Shown: piece by piece, positions 52,461 through 64,000 of the stretch
Layout: each line of letters opens with the position of its first letter
Numbering within the stretch: position 1 is the first letter of the stretch
Source: Brachycybe producta
Taxonomy: Eukaryota; Arthropoda; Diplopoda; Playtdesmida; Andrognathidae
Assembly (NCBI GenBank): GCA_036925085.1
Contig: JAUPFP010000010.1
Coordinates: 3,031,688 to 3,095,687 of the forward strand
DNA length: 64,000 nt
Reading direction: 5' to 3'
The notes under the pieces: model-generated
The model's database searches: none
Told to the model about the DNA's origin: nothing
The model's input: only the letters and a program-made list of their open reading frames with translations
Position numbers and translations under genes: made by a program

Positions 52461-53690
52461 AAAAGACAAACAATTTCCAAACCGAAGGTCCAGGCATGTC
52501 AGTAATTCAATCATTCCGTTAACCAGCCACAATAAAAAAAATCTATAAAAAAATTCTCAGCCATTTTTCTGATAAATTTTACAGTTTGTTTCAATTGATT
52601 TTTTTTTTAAATATGGAGTGAAATCAGTTATCATACACCCTGTAAACAGGAATGTTAAAACCGAAGTGTCATCTGCAAATCTTCCCACATTTGGTAGGCA
52701 ATTCACAGGTCGTTTTTTCTAAGGTGGTTAATGTCACGCACACACACACTCAATTGCATTTCACCTTTTTATTTTTATTTGAATAGACCTTTTATCTTAA
52801 ATATGAAAGAAAAAAAAGATGACCAATGTTGGTCTTCAACCTATACATTTATATAGTGTGTGCTGATCATAATGGTTTCTCCCTTAGGAATAAAAACTCG
52901 CATTACTTCAAGCGAGAACTTTAAATGATAGAGAGAACTCGTTCTCTTCTTTTTCTCTCATCCGAGTTGCTGCAGTTCAACCAAGAAAAAAAAATTCTCT
53001 CTCTCTATCTAAACCCAACTTCCACATAAGTTGTGTAACCAGTGATTGCACCTACTAGGGGGCAGCCGCACATGTCTAATAATAGTAATATACACTATAC
53101 AAAACCTTCGCCCACGAAACAATTTAACTGAATAAGAAAAGGTTTGGAAGGAAATCTATGAATGTTAAATGTCACGCCACTAAGAAGAAAAGGAAATCTT
53201 GAAATAAACATTTGAAAGCGAGACTCCCCACAAAGTTTCATTTATTTGGTCAAAATTCAACCCTTTTCATTTCAACACAATTTATAAAATTGCATACCAA
53301 AAAAAAATCTTTTTTTCTATAAAAATCCTTCATTGATTTAACGCACTGCAGATGTTTTCATTTTTAATGCAAACAGACAAAAGAACAATTCAGAGTTATT
53401 ACAAGTTTAGTAAAACTGAATGTTACACGAGTTGCATTCTTAATCTGTTTTTTTTCTTCTTCTTTTTGAACAAAAAAAAACACATTTCAGCATGTGGTCA
53501 CCATTTATTATTTAACAAAATAAATGTAGGGTTTTGTTTTTACCCCTTTATTTCGAAGTTCACGAGCAAAAATAAGTTTCAATAAATAAATTTTATTTCA
53601 TTCAACATGAAATACAGTTCATAACAATTTGGTAATAATGTATTGTAAAAAAAAGGATTACTTAATATAGTGGCGAACCTATTTCTTAGG
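52461..53690. other. No supported gene; simple repeats
   Basis: AT-rich with an (AC)n tract (52738-52750), a CTCTCT tract (52993-53008) and poly-T runs. No credible frame. Confidence 0.5.
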
Positions 53691-53699
53691 GCCGTTGAA

Positions 53700-54150
53700 G
53701 GGGGGGGGGGGGCGCAGATTAAAATCCTAGTCAGAACTATGCTGGCCAACCTGCCTTTCAACCACTGCTTTGTTCAAGCAGTGGCCCACTTCAGAGATAT
53801 TTTTAGCTAGAGTAGCCAACTCCTCCATTAAAACACAGAGACGCCAAGATGTTCTTAATAAAATACGTGGTGGTTTTTGCCAGCCTGCCTTTTAAGATCT
53901 ACAGAGAAGTCCAAGAGGATCATTCCAAGAAACGAATGACCATGGCAGCCCTCTCAAGATAAAGATGTTGTGCAGTCAAGCGACTCGAGTCTTCAAAATG
54001 GACAACGATTGAACGAGAGTAAGCAATCAAGCGAGAGCGTCCTCCCCTGAAGCTGACCTTACGAGTGCGTCCCAAAATACCTGCTGACCATATTACACTT
54101 AAAATGCTAAGAAAAGTGGGTTCTCCAGAATATACAACGACAAGCACGGA
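53700..54150 (-). other. Higher-complexity block, possible exon remnant (unrecognised)
   Basis: Starts at a poly-G run (53701-53712). On the minus strand 54147-53920 is open for 75 codons and encodes a non-low-complexity peptide (for example RLIAYSRSIVVHFEDSSRLT). A second open stretch follows in another frame (WRLCVLMEELATLAKNISEV). I recognise no family. It could be a decayed host exon, a processed fragment or chance. Confidence 0.25.
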
Positions 54151-54758
54151 TTTTTCAGCAAGGAATTTTGTTTACCATAATTTTGCATTGCACGGCCAAA
54201 GCAGGATAAATTGTTACCTTATTAGATGACATTTTCATTTCATTGGTAAATAGGCATATACAATGTACAGTAGTAGGCAGTCCGTACCTGCTAGCATTGT
54301 AACCCTCTTTAATATCAAAGCATAAAAACTTGCAAAAACTTTTTGTTGTATTGCCTCGATGTTATTAATATTGTATCTACCATTAAGAAAAATGGTAAAA
54401 CCATACTCTCCAAGCAAGACATATATAAGGAAATGTCTAAATATAAGGAAAAGTCTATGTATAGGCTTAAAACATTCCAAGGAAAAAAAATAGCAATGAC
54501 ATTAATCTTAAGACTGACATCTTATTGTGTGCAAACAAAAAATCCATACAAATAACAAAAAAAAAAAAAGAAAAGATAGAAGTTGGAGTGGGTTGGTTTT
54601 TTTTTGTTTAGGTGGTTAGTCTTGAGAAGAAGATGATTTTGTAATTAAATTTCGAAAAGTGCTGCAGGTAATCAAGAAGATACTACTGGAAACCAAGAAG
54701 ACCCGGTTTTAATAAAGATAACAACCACACACATGACACATTTATATCATAACATTAT
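54151..54758. other. No recognised feature
   Basis: AT-rich left flank of element B, ending CATTAT before the LTR. Confidence 0.5.
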
Positions 54759-55446
54759 TGTGAGCTTTTGACATCAACCAATATTTTATTACCAACCTTT
54801 AGATGACATTTTCTACTTTTCGTTTCTTCTCTGAGCAGTATGACACCTGCACAGAGAAGATCCGAGCTGTAGAGAGAGCTGGATGGAGATAGATTGAAGT
54901 CACTCTTCTGCATGGGGGTGAAATCAATGCAGGAGAGTGGCGGCCATCTCTCTCTCTTCCGGTTGATGCTGATATACATCTTCTCCATCGGTATTCCGAC
55001 TAGAGAAGATGTTGTAGCTGCTGAGAATCGTATAGCTCCTGCCCTATGAAGCCTCCGGCCTCTGAAGAGAAGTTATTAGCATAAAGACATAGAGACAACG
55101 CTACTTCTTATTACAACACTTTTATTCATTCCTTGTAAGAAGTACAGATACAAGGGTGAATAGTAAAATACTAACTGGAAATCCTCAGGCCCATGATTTG
55201 GAATGTATCGCAAAAACAGGCAAAGGAAAGAACTGAGGAACAAAGAGGAACATGGTCCTTTTATACCTTGGACCTGTGTACACCTGCGAGGTGTAACCAG
55301 GTCCAAGTGACCATGGTCCTTTATGTATCAATCCGCCACTTGGGCATGAGTCAGAAAGGTGAGTCAGAGAGGAGGGAGGGACGGTTGAGAGTTGTTTACC
55401 CCCCAGGCTATGGTTTTGGCGGGATCACGATTTACAGGGTGTTACA
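54759..55446 (-). repeat. 3' LTR of element B (688 bp)
   Basis: Complete LTR with the same ends as 8955-9641. It shows the promoter palindrome at about 55271-55312 next to the TATA box, and AATAAA on the minus strand near 55117. Only a few differences from the copy A LTR. Confidence 0.92.
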
Positions 55447-55849
55447 TACCCTCCAACTTTGCTTGGAGTACGTCCTCGTACTCCAGCCAAGGGTGGAAGG
55501 TTTTCAAGTTACGCAGCGGGGAGACATGGGTGGCTGAGGACTTACCGTGTACAGAGGTGGTTATGGAAGGGCACTGGCACCGAAGTGTCAGCGTCCTTAA
55601 AAATTGGAAAAGGCTGAAAACATAAAACAAAGATAATTAATGCTCGCTGAGTGGCGAGCCGCTATTGAAATCTAAAAAGAAAAGAACAGTTGCAACGTAT
55701 TTTATTTTTTTATAAATTTTTCGATAATGCCACCCGGATGGGTGGCAACCACATGAGTACATGTGGCGCGCAGCTATCCCTGCTGCGGAGGGTGGGGAGG
55801 ATCCTGGGTCCATGAACCGTACGGGGGGGTAATCCCGCCGGACCTGGCC

Positions 55850-58027
55850 TCATCGGTAGCTGGATGCGGCAGACAGCCATTGTCCCTGGTCGTCAGGTAG
55901 ATCCCGGTGGAAGATATTGAAGATGTCCCGGTCCCCGATAATCTTGCGGGAGGACCGCTTGTTGTACAGTGTAGCCCAAGCGGCGTCCCATAAGACGGCG
56001 ATTCGGTAACGAGGATCCGGTTCCGGAATGTAGTGACGGCTGGTACGGAACGTCTGTCCAGCTGGCAGTCTAAAGACGGAGTTGACGAAAGCTCCCAAAA
56101 GGGCTTCCGTGGCTTCATCGATGGCATCTCCGGCGAAACTGGTGGTTTCAACAATCCGTCTTCTTGGGAAGACGATGGTGATGAGGACACTTGTTAGGCG
56201 GGAGAGTCCCACGACATATCGCTCCCGGGGAGGGAGGTCCAGACGGGGAAACCCTTCCTCCAAAGAGAAGTGTCCTACGTAAAGGGTGTTGGCCGAGCGC
56301 ACTTCGCGCTGCCAAGTGACCCACCGATTGTTGAGCAATCTCTCGCCGGAGGTGGCTGCACGGAACGGATGATCCAGCGGTAACCGCCCCAGAGTAGCCC
56401 CGGCATGGGGTACAGTGGGCGGTGCGGCTGGTCGGGCTGGTGTTGGAGCCGCAGGTTCCAAAGAAACTGATGCGCCCGTGATAGGCCCGGCATGGCGCAA
56501 GGCGGACCGGGCCATATCGCGGGCCCGCTGACGTAGTCGCTTCGATGCCGACTTCCTGCTCAGCGCCTCCAGTGGCTTGGCACTTCCTGGTGCACGGCCC
56601 AGTGCTTCCATGGGGTCACCTCCCTGTCGCATGACGTCTTGCAGAAGGTTTGTGATGGCCTTCTGTTTTTTCAAGAACGCGGCACGCTCTGCGGAAGGTG
56701 GCGGCATCAAAGGTGTAGGCGTAGGTTGTCCAGAAGGGCGGCCCAGAGGTGGCGGAGGAGGAGAGCGACGCGGGACCCAAGTAGGAGGGCCCCGAGTTTC
56801 ATAGCAATGGTCGCGGTCCAGTTGGACTCGGTGATCCTGTAGGTCTTGCCTGACCCTTGGGTCGAAGTTATTACGCGGCGGAGGGCCGCGTCCAGAGGAA
56901 CCACGTTGTTCCTGCTGACTTCTTCCGTCGGGTCGGCGTCGGGGCGAAAGATGGGAACCACGTGGCGAAGAGCGACGTGGTTGTGGCCGTTGAAGAGAGT
57001 CTCGAGAAGAGTGGTGGCCCCTGTAGGACTGTTGAGGCTCCTTGGGGCGAGCCCCAGTGGGAACCTGAACACGAACAGGTTGGGGAACCACCACTATGGA
57101 AGGTAGCTTCGGAGTCGGAGTTGGTGTGGCGGCCTCGCTGCGTGGAGGCGTGGCACATCGGGAGGTTGGTGGTGACGATAATGGTGTATGAGGAGGAGGC
57201 GGCGGAGTGATTGACGGCACCGGTGAGCAGTGTTGGAAAGGCTCTGGTGGCGTTATGGGTGGAGAAGGAGATGTGGAGAGGCCAGTTGTCAGGGTTGCTG
57301 GCGAGTTTGAGGATGGAGGCGATGACGTGGCCGATGACGTAACTGGGGCGGCTTCTTGGAGTCGGGCCTCGATTCGCAGGAGCTCCTCCTTCGGGAGTTG
57401 CGCCGTACACGGTAAGCCCAGCTCGACAAGGCGGGCGCAAACCGCACGGAGGTACGCCAGATTGTCCTCCCCTTCCTTTTTATCTCTGGCTGCCTGGCGA
57501 AGGGCAGCCTCCCTCTGCATCTCCAAGTGGAGGTCTTCGAGGGGGGAGGGCACAGATCCACCTCCCCCACGCTTCCCTCTTGCTTCAGCTCCACCCGGAA
57601 TGGGTTGACCAGGCGCGATGCTATCGCGGAACGCCTGGTTAACCCCCCATGCCATTGTATTAATATCGATGCGGTCTTCCCGCTCCTCCCAGTAGTGTTT
57701 TGATGTCGTGACGTCGAAGGGGACGATGCTGCTTGGAGCAGCAGGCTTCCCTTCGCGCCCGACATTGGCAGGTCGCTTGAAGCTTGCTTTTAGGCGCTTC
57801 TCCCCACGCCGGTGAAAATTCTCCGGTTCGGAGGAGGTGCGGCGCCTATCTATTGTGTTTGGCGACTCTCTTCTTGTTATTGGCGCACTGGCGGCGCCCG
57901 CCCTTTGTAGCTGGCAGGTAGATTGAGAGAGGGGTTCAGCGGTCCCCGCCGTTCCACTCTCCGTCTCATCTTCACTAGAAGAGGCAGACATCATTCTGCC
58001 TCCTCTCCATGAGCCTCTACCTGGCAT
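55850..58027 (-). CDS. Element B ORF2: 725-aa protein of unknown function
   Basis: Full-length counterpart of the 481-2658 frame, same start and stop. Differences from copy A lie mostly in the Pro/Ser/Thr-rich middle and basic linker (for example S-P and R-G exchanges). The C-terminal 180 residues differ at only about two positions. That pattern, though based on two copies, suggests the C-terminal domain is the constrained part. Confidence 0.75.
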   Translation of the reverse strand: MPGRGSWRGGRMMSASSSEDETESGTAGTAEPLSQSTCQLQRAGAASAPITRRESPNTIDRRRTSSEPENFHRRGEKRLKASFKRPANVGREGKPAAPSSIVPFDVTTSKHYWEEREDRIDINTMAWGVNQAFRDSIAPGQPIPGGAEARGKRGGGGSVPSPLEDLHLEMQREAALRQAARDKKEGEDNLAYLRAVCARLVELGLPCTAQLPKEELLRIEARLQEAAPVTSSATSSPPSSNSPATLTTGLSTSPSPPITPPEPFQHCSPVPSITPPPPPHTPLSSPPTSRCATPPRSEAATPTPTPKLPSIVVVPQPVRVQVPTGARPKEPQQSYRGHHSSRDSLQRPQPRRSSPRGSHLSPRRRPDGRSQQEQRGSSGRGPPPRNNFDPRVRQDLQDHRVQLDRDHCYETRGPPTWVPRRSPPPPPLGRPSGQPTPTPLMPPPSAERAAFLKKQKAITNLLQDVMRQGGDPMEALGRAPGSAKPLEALSRKSASKRLRQRARDMARSALRHAGPITGASVSLEPAAPTPARPAAPPTVPHAGATLGRLPLDHPFRAATSGERLLNNRWVTWQREVRSANTLYVGHFSLEEGFPRLDLPPRERYVVGLSRLTSVLITIVFPRRRIVETTSFAGDAIDEATEALLGAFVNSVFRLPAGQTFRTSRHYIPEPDPRYRIAVLWDAAWATLYNKRSSRKIIGDRDIFNIFHRDLPDDQGQWLSAASSYR

Positions 58028-59515
58028 ATTTCTTAAGAGTTAGAAAGTTCTTACTTTTTCAAAAGTCCCGCTGCTGGTGGTTACTTCCAAATAATAACAG
58101 AAATCGGTCCCCGATCACTCTGTTATTATTTCAAGAGGTCCAAAGAGTTCTGAAGGCCTGATGCACTGCACGTGAGTTCAAAGGCTTGAAGGTGGTACTC
58201 AAGCTTTGGATTGACAACAAAACTGAAGAAGTTCGAAATTAAAATTTGGAACTTGGCACAGAAGTAGATTGAAGATTTGATGATTGAAGAAGATCGAGCA
58301 TAAAGAGATGAACAAAAACGAGTGCTTCTTTGAAGAGAGCAAATCGAGTGGTAATTGACCAAGTTTGGTCACTTTCTTATTTAATTTTAAAAGTTAGAAG
58401 GGCCGGCCCCTTTTAGAATAAGACACCTTACTCTAATTGGTTTCTTCACGACTTTATTTATTGGGGGTGGGGGTTGTCCCACCGATATTAGATGTGAGAG
58501 GTGTTGATCTAATTCTTATCAGAGTCGGTCCTGTTTATTATTTTTAGATAAACAAAAGGACTAAGGAATCTCGAGGGGGAAGGGCCGTTATTTTATTTCA
58601 CACCGAGGTGTGAAGTTGCCCATTAACTTTCTCCCCTTCTTTTCCTTAATGCCTTTTTTGGAAAGAATAGGTCAGCAAGGTTACTAATGTACCTTGCTGT
58701 TTGTTATTATTTTTAGGGGGGAGTGGGGCAGGAGTTGGTGTCCCACAATTCGATCTTAATTGAGAGGGTGACAGGTTCTTCAATTTTATTTTTTAATTGA
58801 AGGTGTCCGCTCTCACAAAATCTTCAAAACTGATTTTCTTCCTTTTTTATTTGTTTATGGCCAGCAGTTTTTGTTGTTCGTTTTTTTCTTTGAAGTCCCA
58901 GTGCATTGGTCTGGCCCCCAGAGCAATTGTCTCTTTGAAGTTTCTATCCTTCTACTGTCAACAGCATGGTCAATGACGTTCGTCCATAATAAAGGGGAGC
59001 ACGGTGTTTTTCTTTTGCTGACCCTTTTATGGCTCTTGATTTTTCTTCTGAACGTCCTTGACTAGCCTTCGGCGTTTTTCCCAGGTGTACCACGTGGTTG
59101 ACAGTTGTTTGTGAAGGCCACGTGGTTCCGGTGTAGTTTATTGCATGTTTGAAATGGTTGCCAATATGTAAATATTGGCGGCCATGTTGAAAAGTTTAGA
59201 AGTGTTTCAAAAATTAAAGTTGTGTGAATTTTGTAGAGTTTTGGGAGTTATTTGAGAGTGTTTAGAGGGGTTGTTGATGCTGTGGGGTTGTTTATTCGTT
59301 GGGGGGTTCCTTTTATCCCCTCCCCCACCTCTTGACAACTGTCCTCAGTTGTTTCTTAACACAACAATTCTCAAATTCCTCCCGCTCTTCTATTGTTGAT
59401 ATTTGATGGTTGCTGGTGTTTATTTCCATAGTCATGAAATAAACACTGGTGAATTATTGTTTTATTTTCGTCGCGTTTGGTTTCTTGACAGCGTGGGTGG
59501 CCGTTGCTTTCGTCG
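58028..59515 (-). other. Element B spacer with stem-loop at 58089-58131
   Basis: Matches 2659-4154 with small indels in homopolymer runs. The AAATAATAACAGA/TCTGTTATTATTT stem-loop is unchanged. No pol motif. Confidence 0.7.
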
Positions 59516-61897
59516 TCACTTACGGGGTGGAGTTTCGAGGTTTTCCTTAGAGGTGCTGGCAGATTTGCCAGGGGCCTCTACGGAAGTTTCTCCCAGAGCC
59601 CATCCGATGTGTGCTTCAATGCATTTTTGTCGGAGTGTGGATTCGAAGAGATCGTCCTCCACGTATACTTTGTTTGTTGTCATGGACACAGCTAAGTGCA
59701 GAGCCCGGCCTAGATCTCGGCCTAAGATGGCTTCGTGCCGGCCGGTAATCACTAGTAAGTGCCCTCGCACAGCGTGGGGGCCTAGCTGGACCGTCGCGGC
59801 GAGTCGCCCCACCACGGTGATCCTTTGGCCTCCCACACCCTGAATGTTGGGTGGGATTAACACAGGCTCGATTTCGAACTTGTGTTCCTGCGCGAGTTCA
59901 ATGGTGATAACGCTGCCCGTAGCTCCGGTGTCCGCGAGCATCCGTATACTCTTTCCGTTGATCGTGACGGCGATGCGCGGGTTCTTGTCGCTGGCATCAT
60001 AGTCTCCGACTTCTTGAGGTGAACAGCTGCTTACCAGCTGCTCATACACCGTTGTCATTAGTCTTCGGCAGCAGGAGTGGCCCTTCGTCGGCGATTGGGT
60101 TCCGGGAGCCATGATGGCTATTGTTTTATTTTCACGGCACCCAATCTCCTTGACGGATTGTTTAAGGACGTCGAGCGTGTCCTGCCAAACGATTAGATCG
60201 TCCGGGGTCCATTTATGCGCAGGAGCCCGGTCGAGCACCTTGACTGGTATATCCTCAGAGTCGTCAGAACTGTCGTTGTCGGGTTTATCAGGAGTAGGCG
60301 CTCCGGCGGCTGAGTCTGCTGCTGGAAGAGGAATCCGGCGGATTTGTCCCGCCACTCTTATTAGAGCAAACTCAACGCCGTCTTCGGTGATGATATCCGT
60401 TTCAGGCACCTCTCCTTTGATGTCATAGTCGGTAACCGGCTCTCCAAACTGCTTGATTGCAACCTTCTTCTTTGGTTGCCGACACTCACGGACGAAATGC
60501 CCCAATTTGCCACAATTATAACACGTCGACTTACTCTTGTCGAACGTGCGAGTGGTCTCTGGTTGGGTGTCCGCTGCAGAGTGTCGGTTTGAATTGGTGG
60601 CAGCAGTCTGACTAGGCTTTTTATCATGCCTAGACCGGTGTGTTTTGTCTTTAGGGCTGGCGGCTGCCGCCGGCTCCTGGTCGGTCTTCGATGCTCCTTT
60701 ACCCGACTGTGAATCAGCTGCGGGTTTTGGTTCCGTCGGCCATTTATCCAAGGACAGCAAGACCACCTCCATATTGAGGACGGCGTTTGCGAAGTCCTTG
60801 AACGACGTCGTAGATGCGTGATGCGCGGCGTTCTGTATGGTGGGATGTAGAGCGCGGCGCAACTGGCTTATACGCAGCTGATCGTCAAGTTGCGGGTAAA
60901 CTCGGTCGCCGAGTATCATAAACTCCCAGATGAAAGCTTGTGTACTCTCACCTTCCTTCTGGAGCATCTCTGTATACTTTTTCTCCAAGATGGCCAGTTC
61001 GTTCGGCTTCCCGAACGTATCTACCATCTGTACTCTCAGTGCTGGCCAAGGAATGTCCTGAAGCTCATACCTCAGTTTACTCAGCCACGTGCGGGCGGCC
61101 CCAGTGAAACACCCCGTGATGTATTCCTCCTTGTGGTGGTCTTTCCAACCGTACAGGTGTGCTACTTCCTCGAATTCTTCCAGGAAGGGACGGAAACCTG
61201 TCAATCCGTTGAATTTTTGGATTGAGTCGGCTGGGTGGCGACCGCTGTATTTCTTATTGAATTCTTCCACGGAGGGTTCTCTGGGGGTTGGTCGATAGAT
61301 GCCATCCTGGACGTTTGACATTCCAGCCGGCATCAGACCTACCCCTTGCGGTGGAAAACGTGGCGCGTAAACTGAAGTGCCTTGTGTCGCTCCTTGGCTA
61401 GGCTGTTGTTCCGGGGGTGTCGAGCGGCGACCGCTACGTGCAACCCGGACAAGCGAGTGAGGAGAATCAGCACGTGTCGTGATCGGTATTTCCGCACGCT
61501 CATCTCTGTGACGCGGATCATCTGACTGCCCTTGTTGTTGCCAGTCAGGGTTACGCGGTAGATGACGTGTGTGCGGTGTGTAATGTCTTTCGTAACGATC
61601 GTGACGCTCTCTGTAGCCAACATAGGGGGCTGAAGAGGCGTCCGAGTCATCGTCGCGAAGTCGGTGTGTGCGTGTTGTCCGCCGTGGTGTAGTCGGTCGA
61701 TTCGGCGTGAATCGGTCGTCTATGAACTGAGACATACGAGTCGAGAGTGCAGCCACTTGTTGTGACAGGTGGTCAAACTCGGCCCCAGTCGGCCGCGGCG
61801 GTGGTGTCACATCAGTAGTCACGGGTACTTCCAACAGATCTTCGTGCGAACCCTGGTGATCAGACAGGGACCCCGTATTGTCGTGTGAGGTAGCCAT
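59516..61897 (-). CDS. gag-pro: Element B gag-protease polyprotein (793 aa)
   Basis: Same length and start as the copy A frame, with the CYNCGKLGHFVREC knuckle, the ADTGATGSV protease site and the ILGRDLG motif unchanged. About eight residue differences, none in these motifs; many nucleotide differences are silent. This is consistent with selection on the protein during recent spread. Confidence 0.9.
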   Translation of the reverse strand: MATSHDNTGSLSDHQGSHEDLLEVPVTTDVTPPPRPTGAEFDHLSQQVAALSTRMSQFIDDRFTPNRPTTPRRTTRTHRLRDDDSDASSAPYVGYRERHDRYERHYTPHTRHLPRNPDWQQQGQSDDPRHRDERAEIPITTRADSPHSLVRVARSGRRSTPPEQQPSQGATQGTSVYAPRFPPQGVGLMPAGMSNVQDGIYRPTPREPSVEEFNKKYSGRHPADSIQKFNGLTGFRPFLEEFEEVAHLYGWKDHHKEEYITGCFTGAARTWLSKLRYELQDIPWPALRVQMVDTFGKPNELAILEKKYTEMLQKEGESTQAFIWEFMILGDRVYPQLDDQLRISQLRRALHPTIQNAAHHASTTSFKDFANAVLNMEVVLLSLDKWPTEPKPAADSQSGKGASKTDQEPAAAASPKDKTHRSRHDKKPSQTAATNSNRHSAADTQPETTRTFDKSKSTCYNCGKLGHFVRECRQPKKKVAIKQFGEPVTDYDIKGEVPETDIITEDGVEFALIRVAGQIRRIPLPAADSAAGAPTPDKPDNDSSDDSEDIPVKVLDRAPAHKWTPDDLIVWQDTLDVLKQSVKEIGCRENKTIAIMAPGTQSPTKGHSCCRRLMTTVYEQLVSSCSPQEVGDYDASDKNPRIAVTINGKSIRMLADTGATGSVITIELAQEHKFEIEPVLIPPNIQGVGGQRITVVGRLAATVQLGPHAVRGHLLVITGRHEAILGRDLGRALHLAVSMTTNKVYVEDDLFESTLRQKCIEAHIGWALGETSVEAPGKSASTSKENLETPPRK

Positions 61898-64000
61898 GAT
61901 TAATGAAGTGGCTTGTGTAATGTGAATGTGCGGTGATGAACGAGTCCGGCGAAGTCCAAGTCGTTGTGTGCAGCTCCGAGGGTTCTCGAGTACACTCTGA
62001 GCTATACTTTTCGGTTCCAGTATGATGGGACTCGTTCGGTTTGTAGGTCGGTGTCGTCACTGTGCGTCGGTAACTTAGTGCTTGTCGGCAACCGACACTA
62101 TCGTACTCTTATACACTGAGTAACGATAGATTACCTAAGCTTGTGACGTGTATAACGAAGTGGCCGTTCACTCCGTTAGTGTGGTGATGGTTGTATCGTG
62201 TTGATCGTGTTCTCAGTTGGGCGTGTGATGAGTTTTGGTTCCCAACTGGTGTGGCGTCGTGAGTTCTTTATTGAGCGTCAGATTTTGGAAGGATCTCTCT
62301 CGACACGTGGTATTTGGCGACCACGTGGAGGTTACGAGAATTCCAAAAACCTCAATAAAGAAACAGCAGATGTACAATACAACCTCGAGCGTGGTACACC
62401 ACCCAATCAAGATTGCACTGCGGAAAGTGAATTAGAAATGGAAGTGTATTGCAGTTGCCTGAAGAAGAGGAAAGCAATACGAAGAGTAAAGCTAGAGCGC
62501 GGTGCCCGCACTTTTAGTTTTACTTAGAAACAAGAATGAAGAGTGTGTGTGTGAAGAACACACAAAGAACAAAAAGTTCAAGATGGCTGAACTTTTTAAA
62601 TGCACAAACAAAGGAGAAGTTCAAGATGGCTGAACTCTCCAAAGAAGCAAGAAAAGAAAGCTGTTTTACTTTGAAAGTTTAAAACTTAGGTGCGGTGCCC
62701 GCACATCAAAAGTTTCAATTTAGTTTTATTAAAACAGTAAAACAGTGTAGAAATTGAAGTGTGTTCAACAAGATAAATACTTGGTGAACCAGAAGAAATG
62801 TTCAGACTGGAGAAATTTTGAGTCCTCACTGCTGGATGGCTCTGGATGAAAAGACAGAGTCAGTGCCCAGTGAGGGACTATGTTGAGTAGAATGAAGAAG
62901 TCCGTAGGTGGCGCTGTGGTGGCCACTTCCGGTCAGTTTATTGCAATGTCCAAAAATTGATGATTGAAAAGTTCCTCCGGGGCACGTTTTTATGGTGGCC
63001 AGGAGAAAGACAAAAAGAGAGAAAATCCAAAGAAAAAGAGAAGTTTTCTCTAACAAGAGGAACTCCGCCAGGGGGCGCGTGAGTGCAACCCTCTGGAAGA
63101 GAAGAGAAGAGAAGAGAACACAAAAAGATGAGAGAAGGTACAACAATGAGTCACATGGAGCGAAAAACCGCTCCGTTGGCGCTTTTTGAAGAGTGTCCGG
63201 TCGATCCAAGATGGCGGCCGGGCTTCAGTGCTGTCCAATGGAGAAAGTTCATGTGATGATGCATTGAGGTGATGATGATGAAGAAACTGAAGAACATGAC
63301 TTGGGACATAGTGGTCCCAAGGGAAACACAAGTGTAAAAACAAAGAACAAAGAAAAGGGGGGACAAGAAAGTCCCACGTGGCTAGGCAAAGTGTGTTTTA
63401 AGCTTGTAAGCCCCCTAACAATGAGATAGAGTTAGGGAGAATCTTGCTTGAAAATTAAAGATGAAGAGTGAAGATAATAGGACATTTTAAAAGACACACA
63501 CGTCCTTTAAAAGCCTATTAATAGATGAATAGATTAGTAGATGAGATTTGTTTGCTCATCTCATAATGAGACTGCAAACTCCTCTCGGAGAGTAAGAAGA
63601 ATTTGTTTAAAGTGTTGCCCACGTGGTGTGGGTTTCACTTTGAAAATTAAAGAAGAGTGAAGGTGACAGTGGGTGATTGTAATGGAAACATGAAATACAA
63701 AAACACGGACGGAAACACGTGTGTCCAAACGGTTGTCCACTTTCCGAGTGCTAAGCGGTCAGCAGACAAAAGTTCGTTCCCACGTGTCTCTAAGGACAGG
63801 ACACAGAATCGCGCGGTCGACACGTGGTGTGTGTAGCCACAAGTCTCTTTCGCGATTCCACAAAAACGGTACCATGCGGTTGGCTTTGACGTGATCGAGG
63901 GCCTCCATACATGATCCCAACATAAAAAGGCGCCACGCGGTTGGCTTTGACGCTATCGAGGGCCTCCATACGTGGTTCCAACACAAAGGACGCCGCGCGG
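61898..64000 (-). other. Element B 5' leader (cut by window edge)
   Basis: Corresponds to 6537-8610 of copy A. Contains the three-part stem-loop at 62264-62362, the AAGATGGCGGC motif at 63208-63218 and the beginning of the tandem array at 63871-64000. It differs from A by a short AAGATGGCTGAACT-containing duplication near 62620-62640. Confidence 0.75.

Larger units (their letters stand above)
54759..64000 (-). mobile_element. Element B: large non-autonomous LTR retrotransposon, copy 2
   Basis: Same layout and orientation as element A: 3' LTR (54759-55446), ORF2, spacer, gag-protease, leader. The 5' LTR lies beyond the right edge. Looks whole over the visible part, with no obvious breaks in its two long frames. 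Its left flank differs from the sequence right of element A, so the two appear to be separate insertions. A segmental duplication cannot be excluded because each copy is cut by the window. Confidence 0.9.

Noticed and set aside
9642-54758. Whole interval as the cargo of one giant composite element bounded by A and B
   Set aside because: A and B are in direct orientation, each complete over the visible part, and the interval contains many unrelated insertions of different ages; nothing indicates mobilisation as a unit.

Overview
This is repeat-dense, intron-like or intergenic DNA from an animal nuclear genome. AT-rich background carries microsatellites, hAT-type and TTA/TAA-type MITEs, non-autonomous Helitrons, a tRNA-type SINE candidate and Ty3/Gypsy-type LTR elements. 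The mixture (a CsRn1-like Gypsy element, abundant MITEs and Helitrons) fits a marine invertebrate, but nothing here fixes the phylum. I found no host gene, rRNA, tRNA or CRISPR array that I can support with confidence.

The two ends of the window hold two near-identical copies, in the same minus orientation, of one large LTR element: copy A (1-9641, cut by the left edge) and copy B (54759-64000, cut by the right edge). Read 5' to 3' on the minus strand, the order is LTR, a 2.4 kb leader with a 60-bp tandem repeat array and strong stem-loops, a 793-codon gag-protease frame, a 1.5 kb spacer ending in a stem-loop, a 725-codon frame of unknown function (ORF2), and LTR. I see no reverse transcriptase, RNase H or integrase. 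Both long frames are open in both copies. It therefore looks like a recently mobile, non-autonomous gag-bearing element with an unrelated second protein, and this is the most unusual content of the window.

The centre (29170-34868) holds a young Gypsy element of CsRn1 type with 701-bp LTRs, ATGT target duplications, a CHCC-type Gag motif, a tRNA-Trp-like primer site that is tandemly repeated, and a full protease-RT-RNase H-integrase region in a slightly broken state.

Between these lie relic and solo LTRs of the A/B family and of two other families (11.2-12.2, 13.2-14.6, 22.8-23.6, 25.0-25.5, 50.1-50.7, 50.7-51.2 and 51.7-52.5 kb). There are seven copies of a Helitron-like family, often in tandem or nested, and several MITE families with readable target duplications. 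A hAT transposase C-terminal relic lies at 40.4-40.9 kb, and long foldback elements at 10.3-11.2, 24.5-24.9, 37.1-37.7 and 42.3-44.2 kb. Nesting gives a relative history: a hAT MITE was split by an A-type solo LTR, which was then split by another hAT MITE (13.0-14.8 kb). Two Helitrons sit inside a foldback element (42.3-44.2 kb), and one MITE sits inside another of the same family (27.6-28.4 kb).
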